Shown piece after piece: positions 1-8,441 of a DNA stretch of 64,000 nucleotides. Made by a program: the position numbers and the translations under genes. This DNA comes from Amycolatopsis azurea DSM 43854 (lineage in GTDB: Bacteria > Actinomycetota > Actinomycetes > Mycobacteriales > Pseudonocardiaceae): NCBI RefSeq assembly GCF_001995215.1, contig NZ_MUXN01000001.1, positions 1-64,000 on the forward strand. Reading direction: 5' to 3'. Within the stretch, counting starts at the first letter, position 1, and every line of letters begins with the position of its first letter. The notes under the pieces were generated by a model, which saw only the letters and a program-made list of their open reading frames with translations, was not told where the DNA came from and did not search any database.

Positions 1-64
1 GGACGGCCCCGCACCCAGCGTATCGCGGGGGTAGGACGTTTCCGGCCGATCGCGGGCCGGGAGG

Positions 65-106
65 GGCCGGTTGTCCACAACGGGGTTCCGCTGTGGACAA
101 CCGGCC
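65..106. repeat. Hairpin made of two inverted DnaA boxes
   Basis: The arms GGCCGGTTGTCCACA (65-79) and TGTGGACAACCGGCC (92-106) are perfect reverse complements around a 12-base loop. Each arm contains the actinobacterial DnaA box TTGTCCACA (71-79 and, inverted, 92-100). It lies downstream of the peptidase gene, so it could act as a terminator, a DnaA-binding site, or both. The same box geometry recurs at 2826-2855. Confidence 0.6.
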
Positions 107-165
107 CGAAGGCTCCCGAAGCACTGAAGCCTCCGAAGCGCCGAGGGTCGCGAACACGCCGAAGG

Positions 166-2010
166 TCAGCGGAGTCCGACGGCCCGTAGCGCGAAGTACA
201 CCTCGATCGCCGTCTGTTTGATCGTCTCGGCGATCACCAGCGACCCGTGGCCCGCGTCGAAACGGTAGAACTCGAACGGGATCTCGCGCTTCGCGAGCCT
301 GCCGAGGTAGTTCTCGACCTGCCGGATCGGGCAGCGCGGGTCGTTGTCCCCGGCGAGCACCAGCACCGGTGCCGTCACGGCCTCGACGTAGGTGATCGGC
401 GAGCATTCCCGGTACACCGCCGGCACCGTCTCCGGCGAACCGCCGAACAGCGCCCTGTCGAACGAGCGCAGCTGCTCCATCTCGTCCTCGTACGCGGCGA
501 CGTAGTCCGCGACGGGCACTCCCGCGACCCCCGCCGCCCACCGCGCGGGCTGGGTGCCCAGCGCCAGCAGGCTCAGGTAGCCGCCCCACGAAGCGCCGTT
601 CACCACGCACTTCTCCGGATCCGCGAGTCCACTTTGGACGGCCCAGTCGTGCACGGCGGCGACGTCTTCGAGTTCGGTCAGACCGGGGCGGCCTTCGATG
701 GCGTCGCGCCAGGCCGAGCCGTAGCCGGTCGAGCCGCGGTAATTGACCTCGACGACGGCGAAACCGGCGTCGAGCCAGACCGCGCGGTACGCGGAGAACC
801 GGTCCTCGTCCGCCGAATGCGGCCCGCCGTGCAGGGAGAAGACCGTCGGAAGCGGGCCTTCGGGCGCGTCGGCCGGGCGCGAGACCAGCGCGTGGATCTG
901 CCCGCCGATCCCGTCGACGAACGCGTCGGTGACGGGCGCGGACTCCGGCGCCCGCTCGCCCGGCGGTTCGAGGAGGACCGAGTCGGCGCCGTCCGCGGTC
1001 CGCGCGCGCACCGCCGTCGGCCGCGCGGCACTGGACCACGAGTACTCGACGGTGCCGTCGGGCCGCACCCCGGCGCCGCCGATCCGGCCGGGCGGAGTGT
1101 CCAAAGAGGACAGCTCGCCGCTCGTGAGGTCGTACCGGTGAAGGGAACTGCGGCCCTGGTGGAAGTGAACGACCAGCAGCGCCCGCGCGTCCGGGTACCA
1201 GCCCGCGACCACTTCGCCGGGCAGATCGAGTTCGATCTCCCGCTCGGTGTCCGCGGCGGTGTCCCAGATCAGCAGTTCCTCGCGGCCGCGCCGCTCGTGC
1301 AGCACCAGCAACCGCTGGTCGCCCGCGACCGGTGAGAACTCCAGCGCGCCGAGGCCCTTGCCTTCACCGTCCCACTTGTCGGCAACCGTGGTGAAGCCGT
1401 TTGTCGACAGAACGCGCAGTGCGGGGTGTCGCGAATCACCGTGCTCGGAGTGGGAGATCGCGAGCAGCGACTCGTCGCGGGAAAGCGAGGCGATCCCGGC
1501 GTCGTCCTCGTGCCGGTAGAAGCTCGTGGTCTCGCCGCCGATGTGGGCGAAGAGTTCGCTGCCGTCGTCGGTCGAGACGCCGACCGCGATCACGCGGGTG
1601 CCGATCTCGAGCCCGGCGGGGTAGCCGTCGTGGACGTCCGGCACCGCGCGTTCGGCGGCGGCCCCCGGCGCGAACGGTTCGCGGACCCAGGAACCGAACT
1701 CGTCGCCGTCGGTGTCGTTGAACCACCAGATCCAGCGCCCGTCGGGCGACGGTGTGGCGTGCATCGTGCCGTTGGGGCGGTCGGTGACGCGGCGGTGCTC
1801 GCCGGTCGAGCGGTCCCAGGAGTAGACCTCCCAGACGCCGCTGGCGTTGGAGACGTAGACGTTCGCGTCCGGGGCGTCGATGGCCCACTCGGGGACCGAG
1901 ATGCGCGGCGCGTGGAAGCGGGCCCGCCACTTGGCCTCGGCTTCGGCGTCTTCGAACAGGCGGTCCGGGACCGCCGCGGACGGATATTCATTGCCTGGCT
2001 GCGTGCTCAC
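166..2010 (-). CDS. Prolyl oligopeptidase family (S9) serine peptidase
   Basis: A 614-residue cytosolic protein (no signal peptide) with an N-terminal half of WD/beta-propeller-like repeats and a C-terminal alpha/beta-hydrolase domain. The nucleophile elbow GASWGG is near residue 473. The acid is probably the Asp in LAGDNDPRCP and the base the His in DAGHGS near the C-terminus. The family (acylaminoacyl peptidase/dipeptidyl peptidase type) cleaves short peptides; the exact specificity cannot be read here. The start is a GTG (MSTQPGNEY) only 30 bases from the divergent methyltransferase start, so the two genes share a very short promoter region. Confidence 0.88.
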   Translation of the reverse strand: MSTQPGNEYPSAAVPDRLFEDAEAEAKWRARFHAPRISVPEWAIDAPDANVYVSNASGVWEVYSWDRSTGEHRRVTDRPNGTMHATPSPDGRWIWWFNDTDGDEFGSWVREPFAPGAAAERAVPDVHDGYPAGLEIGTRVIAVGVSTDDGSELFAHIGGETTSFYRHEDDAGIASLSRDESLLAISHSEHGDSRHPALRVLSTNGFTTVADKWDGEGKGLGALEFSPVAGDQRLLVLHERRGREELLIWDTAADTEREIELDLPGEVVAGWYPDARALLVVHFHQGRSSLHRYDLTSGELSSLDTPPGRIGGAGVRPDGTVEYSWSSAARPTAVRARTADGADSVLLEPPGERAPESAPVTDAFVDGIGGQIHALVSRPADAPEGPLPTVFSLHGGPHSADEDRFSAYRAVWLDAGFAVVEVNYRGSTGYGSAWRDAIEGRPGLTELEDVAAVHDWAVQSGLADPEKCVVNGASWGGYLSLLALGTQPARWAAGVAGVPVADYVAAYEDEMEQLRSFDRALFGGSPETVPAVYRECSPITYVEAVTAPVLVLAGDNDPRCPIRQVENYLGRLAKREIPFEFYRFDAGHGSLVIAETIKQTAIEVYFALRAVGLR

Positions 2011-2040
2011 CCCTCGATCCTGCCACCCCGGAGCCGTACT

Positions 2041-2742
2041 GTGTGCGGGGTGCTGGAGGGAAACGCGCCGCGCGCCGCGGTGTCCGCGCGGTCAGCGCGC
2101 CAGGCGGTCGAACGGGCCGTGTTCGCGCAACCGCTGTTCGGACCGGGGATGGGGTTCGTCGACGTCGGCTGCGGGCCGGGTTCGATCACCCTCGGTATCG
2201 ACAACGGGCACAGAAAGTCCACAGTGGACTTTCTGGTGGCGGACGCGTGTGCCTTGCCGTTCGCCGAGGCGTCCGTGGACGTGGTCTTCGCACATGACGT
2301 CTTCGAGCATCTTCGGGAGCCAGGTGCCGCGCTGGCGGAGCTCCGGCGGGTGCTCAAGCCGGGCGGCGCGCTCGCACTGTCCACATCGGACTGGAGCCGG
2401 GCGCGGCTGCGGCCGAAGACGGCGAACGTCGATGCCGCCCTTCGCGGGCACTATCTGTTGTGCCGTCGTGCGGGTGGCGACCCGTTCGCCGGGCGCTCGA
2501 TCTCCGCCGCGGTCACCGCCGCGGGTTTCACTGACGTGCGAACGAAAACCCGCTACCGCGCGGACGTGACGTACCGGGCGCTGGCGACGTACGTGGAGGC
2601 GCGTCTGGTGACGGCGCTGGAGACCGCGACGACCCCGGACCGGGATCAGCTCGCTTCGGCCGCCCGCTCGGCGTGGTCTTGGGCGCGGTCGGGGGACGGG
2701 GATTTCGCGCAGTGCTGGACCGAGCTTCTCGCGACTCGCTGA
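2041..2742 (+). CDS. Small class I SAM-dependent methyltransferase, shortened core
   Basis: About 233 residues from GTG 2041 (GTG 2050 is an alternative); the open frame extends upstream but there it only shadows the peptidase gene. Motif I VDVGCGPGSITLGI and the later VVFAHDVFEHL...LKPGG segment are typical of ubiE-like methyltransferases. Between motif I and VDFLVADACALPF only about eight residues remain, where relatives usually have 25-35 holding the second strand and the acidic SAM-ribose ligand. A perfect 25-base palindrome lies exactly there (2211-2235). The frame is intact. Substrate unknown; SAM binding may be impaired. Confidence 0.7.
   Translation: MCGVLEGNAPRAAVSARSARQAVERAVFAQPLFGPGMGFVDVGCGPGSITLGIDNGHRKSTVDFLVADACALPFAEASVDVVFAHDVFEHLREPGAALAELRRVLKPGGALALSTSDWSRARLRPKTANVDAALRGHYLLCRRAGGDPFAGRSISAAVTAAGFTDVRTKTRYRADVTYRALATYVEARLVTALETATTPDRDQLASAARSAWSWARSGDGDFAQCWTELLATR
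2211..2235. repeat. Perfect palindrome inside methyltransferase gene
   Basis: CAGAAAGTCCAC, one base, then GTGGACTTTCTG. It sits where the canonical methyltransferase core loses about 25 residues. Its centre GTCCACAGTGGAC belongs to the GTCC-N5-GGAC semi-palindrome family seen throughout this window. Confidence 0.8.
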
Positions 2743-2762
2743 CTGGGGCTCGCCTCGCGTGT

Positions 2763-2815
2763 CCCCAATGCCACATTCGTGTCGCTCAGTGTCCCCAATG
2801 TGGCATTGGGGACAC
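2763..2815. repeat. Dispersed palindrome family GTGTCCCCAATG, copy 1
   Basis: The half unit CCCCAATGCCACATT (2763-2777) is followed by the perfect hairpin GTGTCCCCAATG-TGG-CATTGGGGACAC (2789-2815). A second copy with the units in the opposite order lies at 45275-45331. Both sit just downstream of a plus-strand gene, which fits a mobile or recombining terminator-like repeat. Confidence 0.8.
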
Positions 2816-2825
2816 GTGCCCGGGT

Positions 2826-2855
2826 TTGTCCACACGCGCCCGCCGTTGTGGACAA
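2826..2855. promoter_or_regulatory. Inverted pair of DnaA boxes
   Basis: TTGTCCACA (2826-2834) and TGTGGACAA (2847-2855) are separated by 12 bases, the same geometry as at 71-100. TTGTCCACA is the consensus DnaA box of high-GC actinobacteria. No origin genes (dnaA, replication dnaN, gyrB) are near, so titration or regulation is more likely than initiation. The rest of 2856-3020 holds no gene I can support. Confidence 0.5.
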
Positions 2856-2991
2856 CCAGCCCCGTCGCCCCCACTTTCCTGCTGTTCCGACGCCCCTGGC
2901 CGATACGCTGGACCCGGGGTCGCCCCCCTGGGAGTGGCGGGGGCTGCGCGGGGGCGCTTTCGCGGGGTGGAGGGGCGAGGGGATCGTGGTC

Positions 2992-3013
2992 GGGTTCGGG
3001 TTCGGGTTCGGGT
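2992..3013. repeat. Short tandem repeat of GGGTTC
   Basis: About 3.7 uninterrupted copies of the hexamer GGGTTC occur between the methyltransferase gene and the tRNA terminator. It could vary in length by slippage. No function is apparent. Confidence 0.6.
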
Positions 3014-3020
3014 GTGACGC

Positions 3021-3061
3021 AAGTAGGCCCCGCTCGCATCAGCTGCGAGCGGGGCCTACTT
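3021..3061 (-). terminator. Strong hairpin downstream of tRNA-Pro
   Basis: AAGTAGGCCCCGCTCGCA (3021-3038) pairs perfectly with TGCGAGCGGGGCCTACTT (3044-3061), an 18-bp stem with a five-base loop. It starts ten bases after the tRNA 3' end. There is no U tract, as is usual for actinobacterial I-shaped terminators. Confidence 0.75.
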
Positions 3062-3070
3062 GATCTAGCG

Positions 3071-3144
3071 TCGGGGTGGCGGGATTCGAACCCACGACCT
3101 CCTCGACCCGAACGAGGCACGCTACCAAGCTGCGCCACACCCCG
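3071..3144 (-). tRNA. tRNA-Pro (anticodon CGG)
   Basis: Read on the minus strand the 74 bases fold as a cloverleaf. The acceptor CGGGGTG pairs with CACCCCG with discriminator A. The anticodon stem CCTCG/CGAGG carries loop TTCGGGT (anticodon CGG), and the T arm has GTTCGAATC. No 3' CCA is encoded. The CGG anticodon decodes CCG proline codons, the main proline codon of a high-GC genome. Confidence 0.95.
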
Positions 3145-3172
3145 GATACTTCTTAGCGGGTCGAGGAGAAGT

Positions 3173-4153
3173 TTAGCGGACGGTGTTTCGGGCTTTGCGG
3201 GGGGCTGCTTTCCGGTGGTTCTCGCTGGTCGTCCCCCGTGGGACGAGGGTCAGCAGGCTCGCCTCGGGCGGGCACGCGAAGCGGGCCGGTGCGTACGGCG
3301 ACGTGCCAAGACCGGCGGAGACGTGCAGCCACATCTGGGCGCCCCAACGGGACGCGCCGCGGGCACGGGTGCGGTCGAGCTCGCAGTTGGTGACGAGGGC
3401 GCCGTAGCCGGGGACGCGGAGCTGCCCGCCGTGGGTGTGCCCCGCGAGGACGAGGTCGTAGCCGTCACCGGCGAACTCGTCGAGGACACGGGGCTCCGGG
3501 GAGTGGGTGACGCCGATGCGGACGGCCGCGCCGGTGTCGGCCGGGCCGGCGATGTCGGCGTAGCGGTCGCGGCGGAGGTGGGCGTCGTCGACGCCGGCGG
3601 TGAACACGTACTGGTCGGCGACCTCGATGGTGCGGCGGACGTGCGTGAGGTCGTCCCAGCCGTGTTCGACGAAGGCCGCGCGCAGGTCGCGCCAGGGCAG
3701 GTGCTCGCCGTGGATCCGCTTCTTCTTGCCCTTCGGCATGAGGTAGCGCGCGGGGTTCTTCGGCTTCGGTGCGTAGTAGTCGTTGCTGCCGAAGATGAAC
3801 ACGCCGGGCCGGTCGAGCAGGGGGCCGAGCGCGCGCAGCACGGACGGCACGGCCTGGTGATGTGACAGGTTGTCACCGGTGTTGACGACGAGATCCGGTT
3901 CGAGCTCGTCGAGCGCGGCTACCCAGCGTTGCTTGCTCACGTGACCGGGAAGCATGTGCAGATCCGAGATGTGGAGGATCGTGAAGGGTTTCGCCCCTGC
4001 GGCGAGGACCGGAAGCTCCGCGGTCCGGAGCGTCCACCGGCGCCTTTCGATACCGACTGCGTAACCGAGGGTCGCGGCTCCCAGAGCGACGGTTCCCACG
4101 GCCAAGCGCCGCACCGTCGCCCCCGACGTACTGTTGTTACTCAGCGTGCTCAC
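3173..4153 (-). CDS. Membrane-anchored metallophosphoesterase (YaeI/Rv3683 type)
   Basis: A 326-residue calcineurin-like phosphoesterase. Metal-site motifs appear in order: ISDLH, NTGDN, GSNDYY (the GNHD position), VTHSPEP and GHTHGG. One N-terminal hydrophobic segment (ATVRRLAVGTVALGAATLGYAVG) should anchor it with the catalytic domain outside. I chose GTG 4153 (MSTLSNNS); the open frame runs further upstream to 4318 but that part looks non-coding. It lies downstream of the PBP on the same strand, the Rv3682-Rv3683 pairing of mycobacteria. The substrate is unknown; lipid or cell-wall phosphate is possible. Confidence 0.85.
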   Translation of the reverse strand: MSTLSNNSTSGATVRRLAVGTVALGAATLGYAVGIERRRWTLRTAELPVLAAGAKPFTILHISDLHMLPGHVSKQRWVAALDELEPDLVVNTGDNLSHHQAVPSVLRALGPLLDRPGVFIFGSNDYYAPKPKNPARYLMPKGKKKRIHGEHLPWRDLRAAFVEHGWDDLTHVRRTIEVADQYVFTAGVDDAHLRRDRYADIAGPADTGAAVRIGVTHSPEPRVLDEFAGDGYDLVLAGHTHGGQLRVPGYGALVTNCELDRTRARGASRWGAQMWLHVSAGLGTSPYAPARFACPPEASLLTLVPRGTTSENHRKAAPRKARNTVR

Positions 4154-4396
4154 GATGTCCAGTTTACGTGCTCGTCGGTGGTGATCGTCCGCCCCCATTC
4201 CGGCGAAGCCTGAGAATCGCTTGAATGGCCTCTTTCGCTCGCTGTAAGTAGTCGGAGTCGGGTGGCGCACTCGCTGGCCGCGAACGCGCCAACCCGTGTT
4301 CCCCTCAACGCCGCTCAACAGTTACACAATGCGAGATGCTGTTGACTATGGGTAGTTTCGGCTGTTGAGGGAGGGAAGCCGGCCACGAAAACGAAG

Positions 4397-6574
4397 TCAG
4401 CGTCCGCCGCCCATGTACTTCGGGTCCGGCTGCGGCAACGGCAGCGCTTCCTGGCCTTCGAGGATCTTCGACATCGCCCCGAACCAGGTCTGCGCCGGCG
4501 TCTTCCCGCCCCACATGTTTTCGCAGCCGCGGGTGGACACGTTGCCCGGGCCGAGGTAGCAGAGACCGCCACTTCCACCCTTCGGACGGAACACCATCGC
4601 CGCGCCCGCGAGCTGCGGAGTGGCCCCGAGGTACGACCCGGCGCCGTTGCTCTGGGTGGTCCCGGTCTTGCCGATCACCGGCCGGTTCCACCTGGCGCCG
4701 TTCGCGGCACCGAACGACGTGCCGCCGGGCGCGCTGTCCCTGCTCATTCCGACCGCGAGAGTGTTGGCGAGGCCTTCGGGCACCACCTGCTCGCAGGCGG
4801 CTTCCTTGACAGGAACCGGCTTTCCGTCCCGGTCGGTGACACCTGAGAGGGGAGTCGGCGGGCACCAGACGCCGCCGCTCATGATCGTGGCGCCGACGTT
4901 CGCCAGTTCCAGCCCGGACAGCGGGCTCACGCCGAGGGTGAACGCACCGGATCCGTTCCAGCCCGGCCTCGGCCCGTACGCCTGGAGCTGATTGATGTTG
5001 ACGCCGTCGTCCTTGGAGTTCGGGTCGACGGTGCCACCGCCGCGGTTGCTGGCCATGGTGTCGCGCATGCCGAGCTTGCGCGCCATTTCCACGACCGGGC
5101 CGGTGCTCCCGAGCCGGTCCTCCAGGGCCACGAACGCCGTGTTCGGCGAGGTCGCCAGCGCCTGCTGCATCGACATGGCGCCACCGGCGGGGTTGTAGTC
5201 GCCCGCGTTGCCGACGCAGTACCAGTTGCCGCCTGGCCCGGCAGGGGGCCGGGGAGCCACGGGGCACTTCTTCGGACCACCGGCGAACACGTTGGAGACG
5301 TAGAGATCGGGCACCGGGAGCGAACTGTTGATCCCGGCCACGCCGGCTTCCAATGCCGCGGCGCTGGTGAAGACCTTGTACGCCGAGCCCGCGCCCGCGG
5401 TGTTGTAGACGCCGGAAGGCAACGCGAACGTCGTCTGGCCCTGGTCTTCGTGCAGCCCGTAGTCACGGTTCGCCGCGAGCGCCACGACTTCGTGCCGCTG
5501 CTTGCCCGGCTTCACCAGTGAGAGCGTGTTCGCGACGTTGTCCTGGGTCTTCTTGACCTGGGCTTCGGCCGACATCTTGGCCTCGTGGTTCGCCCGTTCG
5601 TCCAAAGTGGTCTTGATCTGGTAGCCGCCGGTGTAGAGATCGTCCTTCGTCATGCCGTTCTTGAGGAGGTAGTCCTCGACGTACTGGCAGAAGAAACCGT
5701 TTTCCGTCCCGGCGCCGACGCAGTTCGACGCGGGTTTCTGCGGACCGCCTTCGACGACGCCGAGCGGCTCGGCCTTGAACCGGTCCGCGTCCGCCTTCGC
5801 GAGCTTCTTGTTGTCGACCATGCGGTCCAGCACCAGGTTCCGACGTTCGGTCGCCTTCGCCGGACTCTTCCACGGGTCGTTGACGGCGGGGTTGTTCACC
5901 AGACCGGCCAGCAGCGCGGCCTGCGGCACCGTGAGCTTCTCGACGGGCGTGTTGAAGTACGCGTTCGCGGCCGCGCCGACGCCGAAGATCTCACGCGAGA
6001 ACTCGACGACGTTCAGGTAGCCGGTCAGGATCTGCATCTTGTTCAGCTTGGTTTCCAGCTGGATCGCGATCCGGGCTTCCTTCAGCTTCCGGGCGACCGA
6101 CTGCTCCTGTGCGCGCTTCTGGCCCGGCTTGTCGTCCCGGTAGACGACGTTGATCAAGTAGTTCTTGACGTACTGCTGGGTCAGCGTCGACGCGCCCTGC
6201 GTGTCCCCGCCGGTGGTGTTGCTGACCGCCGCGCGCAGCGTGCCCTTCCAGTCCACCCCGTTGTGCTCGTAGAAGCGCTTGTCCTCGACCGAGATCAGCG
6301 CCCACTTCATGGCGTCGTTGATCTGCGTCTCGTTGGTGGGGATGCGGTACTGCTTGTACAGCGTCGCGATCTGCTTGCCGGTGTTGTCGGTGATCGTCGT
6401 CACCAGGGGCGGCGGAATGTCCGCGAGATCCGAAGATGTCTTGTCGACGGTCTCGCTCGCCTGGTTGGAGAGAACGCCCGCGGCACCCGCCACCGGGAAC
6501 AACATCCCCGCGACCAGCACCCCAGCGAGCACACACAGGCCAATGAGCTTCAGCAGACCGTCCGTTTTGCGCAC
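4397..6574 (-). CDS. Class A penicillin-binding protein (PonA2-like)
   Basis: A bifunctional peptidoglycan synthase of 725 residues. One N-terminal membrane segment (LLKLIGLCVLAGVLVAGML) is followed by a GT51 glycosyltransferase domain (catalytic Glu in SVEDKRFYEH; GASTLTQQYVKN). The transpeptidase domain has SAYK near residue 397 (SxxK), SPN near 473 and KTGT near 635. It polymerises lipid II and cross-links stem peptides outside the membrane. Mycobacterial PonA2 ends in a PASTA domain; this protein stops soon after the transpeptidase fold in a short Pro/Gly tail. It is divergent from the WhiB gene, as in mycobacteria. Confidence 0.92.
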   Translation of the reverse strand: MRKTDGLLKLIGLCVLAGVLVAGMLFPVAGAAGVLSNQASETVDKTSSDLADIPPPLVTTITDNTGKQIATLYKQYRIPTNETQINDAMKWALISVEDKRFYEHNGVDWKGTLRAAVSNTTGGDTQGASTLTQQYVKNYLINVVYRDDKPGQKRAQEQSVARKLKEARIAIQLETKLNKMQILTGYLNVVEFSREIFGVGAAANAYFNTPVEKLTVPQAALLAGLVNNPAVNDPWKSPAKATERRNLVLDRMVDNKKLAKADADRFKAEPLGVVEGGPQKPASNCVGAGTENGFFCQYVEDYLLKNGMTKDDLYTGGYQIKTTLDERANHEAKMSAEAQVKKTQDNVANTLSLVKPGKQRHEVVALAANRDYGLHEDQGQTTFALPSGVYNTAGAGSAYKVFTSAAALEAGVAGINSSLPVPDLYVSNVFAGGPKKCPVAPRPPAGPGGNWYCVGNAGDYNPAGGAMSMQQALATSPNTAFVALEDRLGSTGPVVEMARKLGMRDTMASNRGGGTVDPNSKDDGVNINQLQAYGPRPGWNGSGAFTLGVSPLSGLELANVGATIMSGGVWCPPTPLSGVTDRDGKPVPVKEAACEQVVPEGLANTLAVGMSRDSAPGGTSFGAANGARWNRPVIGKTGTTQSNGAGSYLGATPQLAGAAMVFRPKGGSGGLCYLGPGNVSTRGCENMWGGKTPAQTWFGAMSKILEGQEALPLPQPDPKYMGGGR

Positions 6575-6716
6575 GCGGACCAGGGTACGCGGATCCCGTT
6601 AGCCCACCGTGACGTCACCTAGCTGTCGGTGGGGATTTGGTCACGAAACCGACCCCATGGAGTGACAGCTGGTAGTCGGAGGCATTCTAGGGCTTGGCGG
6701 AGGGAACCGAGGGCCC

Positions 6717-6745
6717 TTACAGTCCGTCAACGTCTCACGTATGAA
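6717..6745 (+). promoter_or_regulatory. Candidate sigma-70-type promoter for the whiB gene
   Basis: TTACAG (6717-6722), a 17-base spacer and TATGAA (6740-6745) match -35/-10 elements. Transcription would start near 6752, leaving a leader of about 175 bases before the whiB ATG. The rest of 6575-6716 holds only weak inverted repeats (AGCTGTC/GACAGCT and GTCGGT/ACCGAC, around 6612-6673). Confidence 0.45.
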
Positions 6746-6801
6746 AAAGCCGACAGACGGGTGAGTGCGAGCGGCAGTCGCATTCGACCGAACGGAGGCA
6801 C

Positions 6802-6822
6802 CCGGCACCGGGGAGGTGCCGG
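6802..6822 (+). promoter_or_regulatory. Hairpin in the whiB leader
   Basis: CCGGCACC (6802-6809) pairs with GGTGCCGG (6815-6822) around a five-base loop, inside the predicted long 5' leader of the whiB gene. It may affect translation or RNA stability. I recognise no riboswitch. Confidence 0.35.
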
Positions 6823-6925
6823 CTCAACCGACGTGAGCACACAGGGAGACACGCTCATGGGGGCAGGAGCGCAGGCTTTTCGTCCCCCCGTGGTGTGTCG
6901 AACACCAGGGTAGGGAGCTGGGGGT

Positions 6926-7243
6926 ATGGAAACCAACCAGTCGAGCTGGCGAGTCAATGCGTCGTGCCGCGACACCGATCCGGACGGCTTGTTCGTCCGG
7001 GGGGCGGAACAGAACCGGGCCAAGGCGGTCTGCCTCGGATGCCCGGTCAGGACGGAATGCCTCGCCGAGGCGCTCGATGGCCGGATCAACTTCGGCATCT
7101 GGGGAGGTATGACCGAACGGGAACGGCGGGCGCTGCTGAGGCGGCGGCCGGACGTTTCAAGCTGGGCGGACCTGCTCGAAGCGGCGAAGCGCAGTTTCAC
7201 CGGGATCGACGAAGAGGAAGACGTACGCGTCCGAGTCTCGTGA
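6926..7243 (+). CDS. whiB4: WhiB-family iron-sulfur regulator (WhiB4-like)
   Basis: A 105-residue protein with the four cluster cysteines C14, C36, C39 and C45 (C-x21-C-x2-C-x5-C) and the FGIWGGMTERERRALL turn typical of WhiB proteins. These bind a [4Fe-4S] cluster and usually act on transcription together with the primary sigma factor. In mycobacteria the WhiB4 gene sits in the same place, divergent from ponA2 and next to the ArsA-like genes, so I transfer the name by synteny. GGGAGCTGGGGGT precedes the ATG. The acidic tail (IDEEEDV) is unremarkable. Confidence 0.88.
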   Translation: METNQSSWRVNASCRDTDPDGLFVRGAEQNRAKAVCLGCPVRTECLAEALDGRINFGIWGGMTERERRALLRRRPDVSSWADLLEAAKRSFTGIDEEEDVRVRVS

Positions 7244-7249
7244 TCTTCA

Positions 7250-7304
7250 TTCCGTGAAGGGCCCCTTCCCTGAGTCCAAGGTAGGGAAGAGGTCCTTCAC
7301 GGAA
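7250..7304. terminator. Bidirectional terminator between whiB and arsA-like genes
   Basis: TTCCGTGAAGG (7250-7260) and AGGGAAG...CCTTCACGGAA (7283-7304) form a long stem with inner pairing CTTCCCT/AGGGAAG. It lies between the convergent stop codons. Confidence 0.7.
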
Positions 7305-7307
7305 GGA

Positions 7308-8441
7308 TCAGGACTGGGTGGCTAGGCGTGTGCCGATGTCGCGCAGGCCTTCGAGATCGTGCACGTCACTGGGGAGCGCGGGCACCCGCACCAGCGGGAC
7401 CTCGGGATGCGCCCGCGTGAACCTGGCGAGCAGCCGCGTCTCCCGATCGGCCAGCGCGACCCGGTCCGCGTGCAGGCGTAGGACGGCTTCGGCCAGCGGA
7501 GCGCTGGTCTCGCCCTTCGCCAGCTGTTCGGCGGCCGCGATGGCTTCGGCGCTGGACAGCGGGGCGAGCACCGGATGCGTCCGGTTCGCGACCAGCCCGG
7601 CCAGCGGCATGCTCTCTTCCGAAAGCCGCTCCACGAAGTAGGACGCCTCGCGCAGCGCGTCCGGCTCCGGCGCGGCGACCACGAGGAACGACGTCCCGCC
7701 GGACCGCAGCAGCTCGGAGGTCTTGCGCGCGCGTTCGCGGAAGCCGCCGAACATGCTGTCGAAGGCCTGCATGAACGCCGAAGCGTCGGTCAGCAACTGG
7801 CCGCCGATGATCGTCGAGACGGCCTTCGCGAACATCGAGAACCCGGCGTTGACGACCTTGCGCAGACCCCAGCCGCCCGCCTTGGCCGGACCGGTGAGCA
7901 GCCGGATCATCCTGCCGTCGAGCGCGCTCGAAAGCCGTGTCGGCGCGTCGAGGAAGTCCAGCGCGGACCGGCTCGGCGGCGTGTCGACGATGATCAGATC
8001 CCATTCGTCGGTGGCCGCGAGCTGCCCCAGCTTCTCCATCGCCATGTACTCCTGCGTGCCGGAGAACGACGTGGAAATGGTCTGGTAGAAGGGGTTCTGC
8101 AAGAGCTGTTCGGCGCGCTCCGGGCCGGCGTGCACCCGCACCATGTCGTCGAAGGTGCGGCGCATGTCGAGCATCATCGCCCAGAGTTCGCCCTTGGGCT
8201 CGAAGCCTTCGACCTGCACCTGCTTCGGGTGATTGCCCAGTTCGCGCAGGCCGAGCGCCTGCGCCAGCCGCCGGGCCGGGTCGATGGTGAGCACCACCGT
8301 CTGCCGTCCGCGTTCGGCCGCGCGCAACGCCAACGCCGCCGCGGTGGTCGTCTTGCCGACGCCGCCGGACCCGCAGCAGACGATGACCCGGCTCTCCGGA
8401 TCGTCGATCAGCTTGTCGATCTCCAGGATGTCGTCCGGCAT
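7308..8441 (-). CDS. ArsA-like P-loop ATPase (Rv3680 type)
   Basis: A 377-residue soluble ATPase of the ArsA/GET3 class. It has the deviant Walker [14 protein letters not shown] near the N-terminus, a switch I/II-like [16 protein letters not shown] segment, and no CxxC tail-anchor zinc motif. Its ATG shares one base with the TGA of the second ArsA-like gene, so the two are translationally coupled and probably work as a heterodimer. In mycobacteria this pair is linked to redox stress and glycerol tolerance; the cargo is unknown. No metal-binding cysteine triad is seen, so arsenite transport is unlikely. Confidence 0.85.
   Translation of the reverse strand: MPDDILEIDKLIDDPESRVIVCCGSGGVGKTTTAAALALRAAERGRQTVVLTIDPARRLAQALGLRELGNHPKQVQVEGFEPKGELWAMMLDMRRTFDDMVRVHAGPERAEQLLQNPFYQTISTSFSGTQEYMAMEKLGQLAATDEWDLIIVDTPPSRSALDFLDAPTRLSSALDGRMIRLLTGPAKAGGWGLRKVVNAGFSMFAKAVSTIIGGQLLTDASAFMQAFDSMFGGFRERARKTSELLRSGGTSFLVVAAPEPDALREASYFVERLSEESMPLAGLVANRTHPVLAPLSSAEAIAAAEQLAKGETSAPLAEAVLRLHADRVALADRETRLLARFTRAHPEVPLVRVPALPSDVHDLEGLRDIGTRLATQS

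Noticed and set aside
1426-2040. Long N-terminal extension of the methyltransferase frame
   Set aside because: This part is antisense to the S9 peptidase and reads as low-complexity Arg/Val/Gly; the methyltransferase begins at GTG 2041 or 2050.
2763-2855. CRISPR array
   Set aside because: The repeats are palindromes of different kinds with irregular spacing and only one or two units; no cas genes are present anywhere in the window.
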